DNA of 64,000 bases, from assembly GCF_965232525.1 (NCBI RefSeq), contig NZ_OZ246980.1, positions 1,612,001 to 1,676,000 on the forward strand. Reading direction: 5' to 3'. The stretch's first letter is position 1. Each line of letters opens with the position of its first letter. Of this stretch, positions 8,589 to 16,641 are shown in pieces. Under the pieces are notes generated by a model, which saw nothing but the letters and a program-made list of their open reading frames with translations, had not been told where the DNA came from and made no database searches. A program made the translations under genes and the position numbers. This stretch comes from Bauldia sp965232525 (GTDB taxonomy: Bacteria; Pseudomonadota; Alphaproteobacteria; Rhizobiales; Kaistiaceae).

Positions 8589-8612
8589 CTCGGCGTTTGC
8601 GCGAACGCCGAG
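8589..8612. promoter_or_regulatory. Perfect 9-base inverted repeat upstream of the VOC gene
   Basis: CTCGGCGTT and AACGCCGAG are separated by six bases, 22 bases before the start codon at 8635. It may be an operator (for example of the GntR regulator upstream) or a hairpin in the mRNA leader. Confidence 0.35.
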
Positions 8613-8634
8613 ACATCCACGAAAGGTGAGTGCC

Positions 8635-9147
8635 ATGCCGAGACCCGTTGCAGTCAACCACATCGGTGCTGTCGTCCCGGATATCGAGGCGGCGATCGAC
8701 TGGTATCGCGATGTCATGGGTTTCGGCCTGGTGGCCGGGCCGTTCGACCTGCGGCCCGACGATCCCAACGGCGCCCAGACCATGGACGTGCTCGGCGAAA
8801 AGCTGAAGCACCTCCGGATTGCTCATATGAGTTCGGCGAACGGTGTCGGCCTCGAGCTGTTCGAGCCGGTCGATCCCAAGATCGAAAGGCGGGACGACAT
8901 GGTCGAGTTCTGGCGGAACGGCTTCTTCCATATCTGCGTCACCGACCCCGACGTGGAAGGGCTCGTCGCCCGGATCGTCGAGACCGGCGGGAAGCAGCTC
9001 TCAAAGTTCTGGCGGGAACGGCCGCCGCACCCCGAATACCGTATGTGTTACTGCGCCGATCCGTTCGGCAATGTGGTCGAAGTCTATTCGCACCAGTACG
9101 AGCACATGCAGGCGCATCGCGAGGCGCTCAACGACGCGCGTCAGTGA
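8635..9147 (+). CDS. VOC-superfamily (glyoxalase-like) metalloenzyme
   Basis: The product has 170 residues from the ATG at 8635, preceded by GAAAGGTG; a GTG at 8626 is an alternative. Two beta-alpha-beta-beta-beta modules of the vicinal oxygen chelate fold are visible. Likely metal ligands are His in AVNHIGAVV, Glu in LELFEP, His in FFHICVTD and Glu in VVEVYSH, so the metal site appears intact. The family includes lactoylglutathione lyases, dioxygenases and epimerases; the substrate is not evident. The gene is on its own between a GntR and a LacI regulator. Confidence 0.85.
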   Translation: MPRPVAVNHIGAVVPDIEAAIDWYRDVMGFGLVAGPFDLRPDDPNGAQTMDVLGEKLKHLRIAHMSSANGVGLELFEPVDPKIERRDDMVEFWRNGFFHICVTDPDVEGLVARIVETGGKQLSKFWRERPPHPEYRMCYCADPFGNVVEVYSHQYEHMQAHREALNDARQ

Positions 9148-9172
9148 TCCGACCTACCGAGCGGGAGCGCTT

Positions 9173-10207
9173 TCATCGTGCCGCACGGCGGCGCGGTCGT
9201 CCCGGCTTGGCCGTGGGCCGCGCAAGCTGCTTCCGCGGCCCCACCGTGTCGCGCTCGATCAGTGTGTTGAGGACTCTCAGGCGCATGGGAAACGCCCACG
9301 CCCGCTCGCCGCTTATGCGTTCGCGCAGCAGCTTGACGGCAGTCGCACCCTCCTCCTCGCCGTTGACCCGGACGGTGGTGAGCGGCGGGGAGACCTGCGT
9401 CGCGGCGGCGAAATCGCCGAAACCCATCACCGAGACATCGTCGGGGATCTTCAGCCCCCGGGACAGAAGTTCCGACACCACGGTTACCGCCAAACCGTCG
9501 TGGGAGCAGAAGTAGGCGGTCGGCCAAGCGCCGCCGTCGAGGCGTTGCTCGAGGACCTGACGGAAGGTGTTGTCGTGGGTCCAAGTCAGGTGGTGCAGGG
9601 TACACCCGCCGATCTCCTCCAGCGCCTGCTGCAGCCCATAGAAGCGGGTGAAGCGTCCCCTGAAGGTAGGCGGTCCGTGAACATAAGCGATCTCGCGGTG
9701 CCCGAACCCGAGCAGGTATTCGGCGACGGCGGCACCGGCCTCGTGTCCGGCGCCACCCACCATGTCCACGTCCTCATTTGTCGCACAGAAGCCGAGCCGG
9801 ACGACCGGGATGCCCATCGACCTGGCTTTCTTGACGCTTTCGATTTCGTCGACGCCGGACACGATCAGTCCGACGCAGTCGGCGAACATGCCCATGTATT
9901 CGTGGCGGTGAGAGGTCCAGTGAACTCGCAGGTCGAAGCCGAGCCGCTCCGCTTCACGCCGCGCCCCGCTCTGCAACTGGATCTGAAGCTCGCTGTTGAT
10001 GCCGTGGACGTCGTCGAACAGGAGACCGATGGTGCGGCGGTGGGCAGGCGTTGGCTTCCGGTAGCCGAGCTCCGTTGCCGCCGCGTGGACACGCTTACGC
10101 GTCGCCTCGCTGACCCCGGGCTTGTCCGACAACGCGCGCGATACGGCAAACTTCGAAAGCCCGGTGGCCTCCGCCAGCATCTGCATCGTGACCCGTTTGG
10201 TTGTCAT
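9173..10207 (-). CDS. LacI-family transcriptional repressor
   Basis: Starting at the ATG at 10207 behind GGGAGGGG, the product has 344 residues. The N-terminal LacI headpiece is complete (MQMLAEATGLSKFAVSRALS and a hinge ending at about residue 60). The C-terminal periplasmic-binding-like domain has the usual AYFCSHDGLA and VMGFGD segments. It is divergent from the Dpp/Opp-type transporter and glycoside hydrolase array that begins at 10318, so it very probably represses that array and is released by a sugar or oligosaccharide. A near-palindromic candidate operator lies at 10246-10255. Confidence 0.9.
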   Translation of the reverse strand: MTTKRVTMQMLAEATGLSKFAVSRALSDKPGVSEATRKRVHAAATELGYRKPTPAHRRTIGLLFDDVHGINSELQIQLQSGARREAERLGFDLRVHWTSHRHEYMGMFADCVGLIVSGVDEIESVKKARSMGIPVVRLGFCATNEDVDMVGGAGHEAGAAVAEYLLGFGHREIAYVHGPPTFRGRFTRFYGLQQALEEIGGCTLHHLTWTHDNTFRQVLEQRLDGGAWPTAYFCSHDGLAVTVVSELLSRGLKIPDDVSVMGFGDFAAATQVSPPLTTVRVNGEEEGATAVKLLRERISGERAWAFPMRLRVLNTLIERDTVGPRKQLARPTAKPGRPRRRAAR

Positions 10208-10245
10208 CGCCCCTCCCGGCGGCGCCGTTTTCCCTAACGAGAACA

Positions 10246-10255
10246 TAACGCTTTA
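10246..10255. promoter_or_regulatory. Candidate LacI-type operator (TAACGCTTTA)
   Basis: This decamer is a near palindrome (8 of 10 positions symmetric) of the general LacI-family operator type. It sits in the 110-base divergent intergenic region between the LacI gene and the binding-protein gene. Confidence 0.3.
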
Positions 10256-10317
10256 CATAACAAATCAAGAGTATCAAGCTAAGTTGTTCGCCACAAAAAG
10301 CGATAACGGGAGGAGTC

Positions 10318-12237
10318 ATGTTGTTCGCTTCGCGCGGGGCGTGGACGGTCGGCGCATTGGTCGCGGCCGCCACCCTGTCTATGTCGGCTTTCGCCGTCGA
10401 ACCTCAGGAATCAACCTCACTACAGCCGCTCGTCGACAGCGGTGACCTGCCGCCGATCGCCGAACGGCTGCCGGCAAACCCGTTGGTCATCACCCCGACC
10501 GAGCGGGCCGGGCAGCAGGGCGGCGACTGGAACCACGCCCTGATGGGTACCGGCGGACTGTCGATGCTGGTGCGTTACCAGGGCTATGACCCGATGGTCC
10601 GGTTCACGCCCGACTGGTCCGGCGTCGAACCCAACGTCGCCGAGTCGTGGGAGGTCAGCGACGACTCTCGCGAATACACGTTCCATCTGCGCGAAGGGCA
10701 CAAATGGTCGGACGGCGAACCGTTCACCACCGAGGACGTGCGCTTCTGGTACGAGGATGTCGTCCTCAACGACAACATCGCGGCCGGCAGCCTGAACTTC
10801 TGGAACTCCGGTGGTGAGCTCGGCGCGCTCGAGATCATCGACGATCACACGTTCAAGGTGACCTTCAAGGAACCGAACGGTGTCTTCATCCAGCAGCTTG
10901 CCTGGGCCGACAACGATCAGATCGTGCGCACGCCGGCCCATTACCTCAAGCAGTTCCACATCGACTACAACCCGCAAGCCAATGAGCTGGCGCAGGAGCA
11001 GGGCCTCGATAGCTGGGTCGCTTTGTTTCAGCGCGAGTTCGGACCCGGTGCCAACGAGTTCTTCCTGAACTCCCGCCGTCCGACATTGGCGGCGTGGGAC
11101 TTCGAGGTCGCCCCCGGCGAGAACACCGAGCAGGCGATCGCGGTGCGGAACCCGTACTATTTCAAGATCGACACCGAAGGCACCCAGCTGCCCTACTTCG
11201 ATCGGGTCGTCTATCAGATCGTCAACGACCCGGAGGTTCTCCTGTTGAAGACCCTCCAGGGCGAAGTCGACATGATGGACCAGTACATCGGCACGCCGGT
11301 CAACAAGCCGGTTCTTTTCGACGGGCAGGAGGCCGGCGACTTCGGCTTCTATACGCTCAAGAACACCGCCGCCAACGTGATGGTTTTCCAGCTCAATCTG
11401 AACCATCCCGACCCGGTCAAGAATGCGCTGTTCAATGAACGCAGCTTCCGCGAGGCGCTGTCCCATTCGGTGGATCGGCAGGCGTTGATCGACGGGGTGT
11501 TTGTTGGGCAGGGCTCGCCGGCTCAGCCGTCGATCGTCGAGGGCGATCCGCTCTACGTCGAGCGCCTCGCCAAGCAGCACACGGAGTTCGATCCGGCGAA
11601 GGCCAACGAACTCCTCGACGCGTTGCTGCCGGAGAAGGACGACGAAGGCTATCGCCTCGATTCGGAAGGCCGCCGGGTGACGATCATCTTCGAGATCGAT
11701 CAAGCGCGCACGACCTTCGTCGACATGTTCCAGCTCGCGCTGCCGATGTTCCGTGAGGTTGGGATCGACGCCCAAATCCGCACCATGGATCGGTCGCTGT
11801 GGGAGACCCGCGTCCGGCAGGGGCGTGAGTACGACGCCACCGCGCATCAGTTCGGCGCCAACGCCGGCATCGCGGCGATCCTTGACGCGCGCTACTTCGT
11901 GCCGTTCAACGCCAACGCCATGTATGCACCTGGCTGGGCGCAATACTACGGCGACCCGGACAATCCGGAGGCGATCGAGCCGCCCGAGGAGGTCAAGGCC
12001 CAGCAGGAGCTCTACCGCACGCTGCTGTCGACCGGCGATCCGGCCAAGCAGCGAGAGATGATGATCGAGCTCCTCAACAATGCGGCCGATCAGTTCCTGG
12101 TGTTCGGCGTCAGCCTGCCGCCGGACGGCTACGGCGTCATCAAGAACGACATGGTCAACACCATGGATGTGATGCCGAACTCGTTCGGCTGGCCGACGCC
12201 GGCTCCCTCCCGCCCGGAGCAGTTCTTCAAAGGCTGA
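10318..12237 (+). CDS. Dpp/Opp-type ABC substrate-binding protein (SBP family 5)
   Basis: This 639-residue periplasmic protein has a signal peptide (cleavage expected after SAFA, about residue 23) and family 5 binding-protein features: an early NVAESWEVSDDSREYTFHLR strand, DGEPFTTEDVRFWYE, and SFREALSHSVDRQALIDGVF. It is longer than most DppA or OppA proteins (about 530-550 residues). GGAGGAG precedes the ATG. Although the family is named for peptides, many members in clusters with glycoside hydrolases carry oligosaccharides, and the gene neighbours here (GHL6-like and GH42) make that the likelier cargo. Confidence 0.88.
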   Translation: MLFASRGAWTVGALVAAATLSMSAFAVEPQESTSLQPLVDSGDLPPIAERLPANPLVITPTERAGQQGGDWNHALMGTGGLSMLVRYQGYDPMVRFTPDWSGVEPNVAESWEVSDDSREYTFHLREGHKWSDGEPFTTEDVRFWYEDVVLNDNIAAGSLNFWNSGGELGALEIIDDHTFKVTFKEPNGVFIQQLAWADNDQIVRTPAHYLKQFHIDYNPQANELAQEQGLDSWVALFQREFGPGANEFFLNSRRPTLAAWDFEVAPGENTEQAIAVRNPYYFKIDTEGTQLPYFDRVVYQIVNDPEVLLLKTLQGEVDMMDQYIGTPVNKPVLFDGQEAGDFGFYTLKNTAANVMVFQLNLNHPDPVKNALFNERSFREALSHSVDRQALIDGVFVGQGSPAQPSIVEGDPLYVERLAKQHTEFDPAKANELLDALLPEKDDEGYRLDSEGRRVTIIFEIDQARTTFVDMFQLALPMFREVGIDAQIRTMDRSLWETRVRQGREYDATAHQFGANAGIAAILDARYFVPFNANAMYAPGWAQYYGDPDNPEAIEPPEEVKAQQELYRTLLSTGDPAKQREMMIELLNNAADQFLVFGVSLPPDGYGVIKNDMVNTMDVMPNSFGWPTPAPSRPEQFFKG

Positions 12238-12251
12238 CTTCAGGCAGCATG

Positions 12252-12284
12252 CTTCCCGCCGGTTCGTCCAGAGCCGGCGGGAAG
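12252..12284 (+). ncRNA. Strong RNA hairpin after the binding-protein gene
   Basis: A perfect 11-pair GC-rich stem extends by three more pairs (one G-U) to leave a five-base loop. It begins 15 bases after the binding-protein stop. There is no T-run, so it is more likely a transcript stabiliser or partial terminator than a full terminator. Confidence 0.5.
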
Positions 12285-12318
12285 GACAGAGCAAGACGGC
12301 GACGACGAGATCAAAGAC

Positions 12319-14427
12319 ATGGACATTCCGGTTTCGACCGACGACCGGCGGCTGCGCGCAGCCGACTGGTACAAGACCGCCACGCGCTGGACCCAGCTGA
12401 CGCTCGCCGAGGACGATCCCGTCAAGTTCGATCCGGACTTCTGGATCGACATTTTCAAGCGAACCCGGTCCAACGCCACATGCCTCAGCGCCGGTGGGTA
12501 CATCGCGTATTATCCGAGCAAGGTACCGCTCCACTACGTCTCCAAGTATCTCGGCGACAGCGATCCGTTCGGCGATCTCGTTGCCGGTGCCCGGGACCTC
12601 GGCATGCACGTCATGGCCCGGGTCGATCCCCACGCCATTCATCAGGACGCGGCCGACGCCCATCCCGAATGGGTTGCCTGTGATGCCAGCGGCGCGCCGC
12701 GTCGGCATTGGGCCTATCCGGATGTGTGGGTGACCTGCGCCTATGGCGACTACAACGCCAAGTTCATGCCGCAGGTGGTTGCCGAAATCGCCGCCAACTA
12801 TGACATCGACGCGGTCTTCGCCAACCGCTGGCAGGGGCATGGCATCTGCTACTGCGAAACCTGCAAGAGTCGGTTTGGCGCGTTCAGCGGCAAGGAGCTT
12901 CCGCGCACCACCGATCCCGACGATCCGGTGTGGCAGAGCTGGGTCGCCTGGCGGCGCCAGGTGCTCAGTCAGATCATCGTCGACTGGGACGAGGTCGCCA
13001 AGGCCGCGCGCCCGCACGTTCGCTTCATCCCCAACATGAGCGGCGCCTCGCTGATGGAGTTCGACCTCGACATCATCGAGGCGTACTGCCCCTTCCTGGT
13101 GGTCGATCATCAAGGGCGGCGGGGAACCGAGCCGGTCTGGACATCTGGCCGCAACGGCAAGCGAATGCGTGCCTCGTTCCCGGATCGACCAGTCGTCCAG
13201 ATCGCCTCGATCGGACCGGAGGATGTCCACCGCTGGAAGGATGCGGTCACCACCGGCCCGGAGATCCAGAGCTGGATCGCCAACGGGACGACGCACGGCC
13301 TGCGCCCGTGGTTTACCAAGTTTAACGGCGTCGTGCCGGACACTCGCTGGGTGGAGCCGGTGATCGATGTTTTCGCGATCGATGAGGCGATCGAGCCGGT
13401 CTGTTCGGCGATGACGCCGACAGCCGACATCGCCGTTGTCGATCCGGCGACCACGTTGCGGCATCAGGCGCGGGAGACTCTGCGCGCCGCCGAGCATCAC
13501 GACCTTGGTTTCTATCACGCCCTCGTCGAGGCCCGACTGCCGTTCGAGATGATCTCCGACACGACGCTTGATCCGGCCCGGCTCGACGCGTTCAAAGTCC
13601 TGGTGATCCCCAACGCGCCATGCCTGTCCGACGCACAGTGCCAGGCGCTGCGGGCGTATGTGGAGCGCGGCGGCAGCATGGTGGCCGCCTACGAGACCTC
13701 CGCCAGCGACGAGAACGGTGAGCCGCGCGCCGAACTCGGCCTTGCCGACGTGTTCGGCGTCACCCGACAAGGGCGGACCCGCGAAGGGTTGCGCAACACT
13801 TACATCGCGCTTGGCGGCGCGCACCCGGTTAACGAAGGCTTCGGCGACGCACGCCGGATCATGGGCGGGACCGCAACGCTCGACGTCGTCGCCGCTCCGG
13901 GGACGATCTCACCGTTCCTCACCATTCCGGACTTCCCTGACCTGCCGATGGAGGAGGTCTATCCGCGCGAGGAGCCGCATGCCCCGGCGGTGGTTGCCCG
14001 CGAAACGCCGCAAGGCGGACGGGTCGTCTATGTCCCCTTTAACATCGGCGCGGTGTTCTGGGACGTGTTGACGGCCGACCATGGCCGACTGATCGGCAAC
14101 GCAGTCCGCTGGGCGCTTGGTGAGGAGCCGCGCGTCGTCGTCGACGGTGGTGGTGTTCTCGATATTGCCGTTCGCAAGAGCGCGGACGGGCTGGCGGTCT
14201 CTCTGTTCAATCTCACCAATCCGATGATGATGAAGGGACCGGTGCGGTCGCTCTATCCGAGCGGTCCGCAAAGGGTGCGGATCCGTCTGCCCGAGGGCCG
14301 GCGTGTTGCGCAGGCGCGCCTGCTCGTTGCCGACTCGACAAGGCCGGTGGTTGTGGACGACGCTTATGCGATCGTCGATGTGCCGTCGTTCGAGTTGTTG
14401 GAGGTTGTGCATTTTGCGTGGGCGTGA
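12319..14427 (+). CDS. GHL6-like putative glycoside hydrolase with beta-galactosidase-type trimerisation domain
   Basis: The 702-residue product has no signal peptide, so it is cytoplasmic. The N-terminal 330 residues look like a TIM-barrel glycosidase of the hypothetical GHL6 or alpha-fucosidase-like type, with HVMARVDPHAI, IDAVFANRWQGHGICYCETC and IPNMSG. A glutamine-amidotransferase-like domain follows at about 370-590 (KVLVIPNAPCLSDAQC, YVERGGSMVA), as in beta-galactosidase trimerisation domains, and then a short beta-rich C-terminal domain. The paired cysteines in CYCETCKSRF are typical of the group. It lies between the binding protein and permease genes of the Dpp-like importer, so it probably acts on the imported sugar. 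The exact reaction is unknown. Confidence 0.7.
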   Translation: MDIPVSTDDRRLRAADWYKTATRWTQLTLAEDDPVKFDPDFWIDIFKRTRSNATCLSAGGYIAYYPSKVPLHYVSKYLGDSDPFGDLVAGARDLGMHVMARVDPHAIHQDAADAHPEWVACDASGAPRRHWAYPDVWVTCAYGDYNAKFMPQVVAEIAANYDIDAVFANRWQGHGICYCETCKSRFGAFSGKELPRTTDPDDPVWQSWVAWRRQVLSQIIVDWDEVAKAARPHVRFIPNMSGASLMEFDLDIIEAYCPFLVVDHQGRRGTEPVWTSGRNGKRMRASFPDRPVVQIASIGPEDVHRWKDAVTTGPEIQSWIANGTTHGLRPWFTKFNGVVPDTRWVEPVIDVFAIDEAIEPVCSAMTPTADIAVVDPATTLRHQARETLRAAEHHDLGFYHALVEARLPFEMISDTTLDPARLDAFKVLVIPNAPCLSDAQCQALRAYVERGGSMVAAYETSASDENGEPRAELGLADVFGVTRQGRTREGLRNTYIALGGAHPVNEGFGDARRIMGGTATLDVVAAPGTISPFLTIPDFPDLPMEEVYPREEPHAPAVVARETPQGGRVVYVPFNIGAVFWDVLTADHGRLIGNAVRWALGEEPRVVVDGGGVLDIAVRKSADGLAVSLFNLTNPMMMKGPVRSLYPSGPQRVRIRLPEGRRVAQARLLVADSTRPVVVDDAYAIVDVPSFELLEVVHFAWA

Positions 14428-14433
14428 TCCCCT

Positions 14434-14475
14434 GACCGTCGGGACGACCATGGTCGATTAGCCGAGACCGTCGGG
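14434..14475 (+). repeat. Direct repeat GACCGTCGGG flanking a palindrome before the permease start
   Basis: Copies at 14434-14443 and 14466-14475 enclose the 12-base palindrome CGACCATGGTCG (14445-14456). The second copy touches the permease start codon, so it may influence translation; a regulatory role is unproven. Confidence 0.35.
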
Positions 14476-15462
14476 ATGCTCCGCTACTTCATCAAACGCA
14501 TCCTCTACATGATCCCGACGCTGTTCGGGATGTCGATCATCGCGTTCGTCATCATCCAGCTTCCGCCGGGCGACTACCTGACCGCGGTGATCGCGGCGAT
14601 GCAGGACGCCGGTCAGGTCGCCAACGAAACCGAGATCGCGCGCCTGCGTGCCGCTTACGGTCTCGATGACCCGGTCTACATCCAGTACTTCAAATGGATC
14701 GGCGGCATCCTCTTCCGTGGCGATTTCGGCTGGTCGTTCGAGTGGAACCGGCCGGTCGCCGATCTGATCTGGGACCGGATGGGACCGACCCTGTCGATCT
14801 CTATTCTGTCGCTGTTGTTCGTTTGGGCGGTTTCGCTGCCGATCGGCATCTATTCGGCGGTCCGCCGTCATTCGATCGGCGATCACGTCTTTACGCTGCT
14901 CGGTTTCATCGGGCTCGCGATCCCCAACTTCATCCTCGCCCTGACGCTGATGTACCTGACCTACCGCTATCTCGGTCAGAGCGTCGGCGGCCTCTATTCG
15001 CCGGAGTATGTCAACGCGCCGTGGTCGTGGGACAAGTTCCTCGACATGCTCGCCCACCTCTGGATTCCGGTGGTCGTCATCGGCACCGCCGGTACCGCCG
15101 CGCTGATCCGGATCCTGCGGGCCAACCTCACCGACGAGTTGAGCAAGCCCTACGTGCTCACTGCCCGCGCCAAGGGCCTGCCGGAATACAAGGTTGTGCT
15201 GAAATATCCGGTGCGGATTGCGCTGAACCCCTTCGTTTCGGCGATCGGCTGGGTGCTGCCGGAGCTGATCTCGGGCATCACCATCACCGCGATCGTGCTT
15301 AATCTCCCGGCGGCGGGACCGCTGCTTCTCCAGGCCCTAGTGTCCCAGGATATGTACCTCGCCGGCAGCTTCATCCTGCTCCTCGGCGCGCTGACGCTGA
15401 TCGGCATGCTGATCTCCGATCTGCTGCTAGCGCTGCTCGACCCGCGGATAAGGTTCAACTGA
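14476..15462 (+). CDS. Dpp/Opp-type ABC permease, DppB-like subunit
   Basis: This 328-residue membrane protein starts with the typical YFIKRILYMIPTLFGMSII first helix and a short periplasmic loop with LPPGDYL. Six helices are expected. The EAA-like loop YVLTARAKGLPEYKVV shows the ARAKGL core of DppB proteins, and the C-terminus has the usual LISDLLLALLDPRIRF ending. Its TGA overlaps the ATG of the next permease gene, so translation is coupled. Confidence 0.92.
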   Translation: MLRYFIKRILYMIPTLFGMSIIAFVIIQLPPGDYLTAVIAAMQDAGQVANETEIARLRAAYGLDDPVYIQYFKWIGGILFRGDFGWSFEWNRPVADLIWDRMGPTLSISILSLLFVWAVSLPIGIYSAVRRHSIGDHVFTLLGFIGLAIPNFILALTLMYLTYRYLGQSVGGLYSPEYVNAPWSWDKFLDMLAHLWIPVVVIGTAGTAALIRILRANLTDELSKPYVLTARAKGLPEYKVVLKYPVRIALNPFVSAIGWVLPELISGITITAIVLNLPAAGPLLLQALVSQDMYLAGSFILLLGALTLIGMLISDLLLALLDPRIRFN

Positions 15463-16637
15463 TGTCGATGCCGCTGCCGGCCGACGAGCTGGACGATCCC
15501 GGACCCGCGATCAGCCCGCTGAAGCCCGGCGGCGAGACCCGCTCGATCGCGGCGGCCGGGCAGTGGACCCTGATCTGGCACAAATTCGTCCGCAACAAGG
15601 TCGCGGTCGCCGCCGGCATCGTCATCGTCGTGTTCTACCTGATCGGCCTGTTCGCCGAGTTCCTGGCCCCATCGCTGCCGGAGACCGCTCGGCCGCAGTT
15701 CAGCTATGCGCCCCCGCAGAGCCTCGCCTTCTTCGTCACCGACGAGGACGGCGAATCTCGGTTCCTGCCACACGTCAAAGGCTACCAAGTCGAGATCGAT
15801 CAGGAATCGCTGCGGCGCATCTTCACCGAAGATCCGGACAAGATCATCCCGATCGGGATGTTCGTCGAGGGACCCGCGTACAAGCTCTGGAACCTCATCC
15901 CGATGAACGTCCACCTGTTCGGGCCGGTCAACGCCAATGAGCCCGCTTACCTGTTGGGCGCTGACAAGCTCGGTCGCGATCTCTTGACGCGGCTGATCTA
16001 TGGCACGCGGGTGTCGCTGTCGATCGGCCTGGTTGGCGTCGCCATGTCGCTGCTGCTCGGCATCGTCCTCGGCGCGCTCGCCGGCTACTACGGCGGCTGG
16101 GTCGATGTCGTGGTGCAGCGGATCATCGAGATCATCTCGTCGATGCCGACCATCCCGCTGTGGCTCGGGCTTGCCGCGGCGGTGCCGCTCACCTGGTCGC
16201 CCCTCCAGGTCTATTTCATCATCACCCTGATCGTCTCGCTGCTCGCCTGGACCGGGCTGGCACGCGAGGTGCGGGGGCGGTTCTATTCGCTGCGGGGCGA
16301 GGACTTCGTCACTGCCGCGCGCCTCGACGGTTCGAGCGAGCCGCGCATCATCTTCCGCCACATCCTGCCGTCGCTGACCAGCCACATCCTCGCCGTGGTG
16401 ACGCTGGCCCTACCGATCATGATCGTCGCGGAAACCGCACTGTCCTTCCTTGGCATAGGGCTGAAGCCCCCGGTGGTCTCATGGGGCGTTCTGTTGCAGG
16501 ACGCCAGGAACATTCGAACGGTTGCGACCGCGCCGTGGCTCCTGATCTGGCCGGCGGCCGCCGTGGTCAGCGCCGTGCTCTCCTTCAATTTCCTCGGCGA
16601 CGGCATGCGCGACGCCGCCGACCCGTACGGGCAATAA
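15462..16637 (+). CDS. Dpp/Opp-type ABC permease, DppC-like subunit
   Basis: The 391-residue protein is longer than ordinary DppC (about 300) because of a roughly 130-residue periplasmic insert between the first and second helices (about residues 65-185, including ESRFLPHVKGYQVEIDQE). Such an insert is known in a subset of these permeases. The C-terminal permease domain has GADKLGRDLLTRLIYGTR and the loop FVTAARLDGSSEPRI, which contacts the ATPase. It overlaps the previous gene by one base and is followed by the fused ATPase after 4 bases. Confidence 0.92.
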   Translation: MSMPLPADELDDPGPAISPLKPGGETRSIAAAGQWTLIWHKFVRNKVAVAAGIVIVVFYLIGLFAEFLAPSLPETARPQFSYAPPQSLAFFVTDEDGESRFLPHVKGYQVEIDQESLRRIFTEDPDKIIPIGMFVEGPAYKLWNLIPMNVHLFGPVNANEPAYLLGADKLGRDLLTRLIYGTRVSLSIGLVGVAMSLLLGIVLGALAGYYGGWVDVVVQRIIEIISSMPTIPLWLGLAAAVPLTWSPLQVYFIITLIVSLLAWTGLAREVRGRFYSLRGEDFVTAARLDGSSEPRIIFRHILPSLTSHILAVVTLALPIMIVAETALSFLGIGLKPPVVSWGVLLQDARNIRTVATAPWLLIWPAAAVVSAVLSFNFLGDGMRDAADPYGQ

Positions 16638-16641
16638 GGCG

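Noticed and set aside
10420..13824. A 1134-residue open frame on the minus strand
   Set aside because: It spans two well-supported plus-strand genes (SBP and GHL6-like) and their hairpin; long antisense frames are usual at this GC content.
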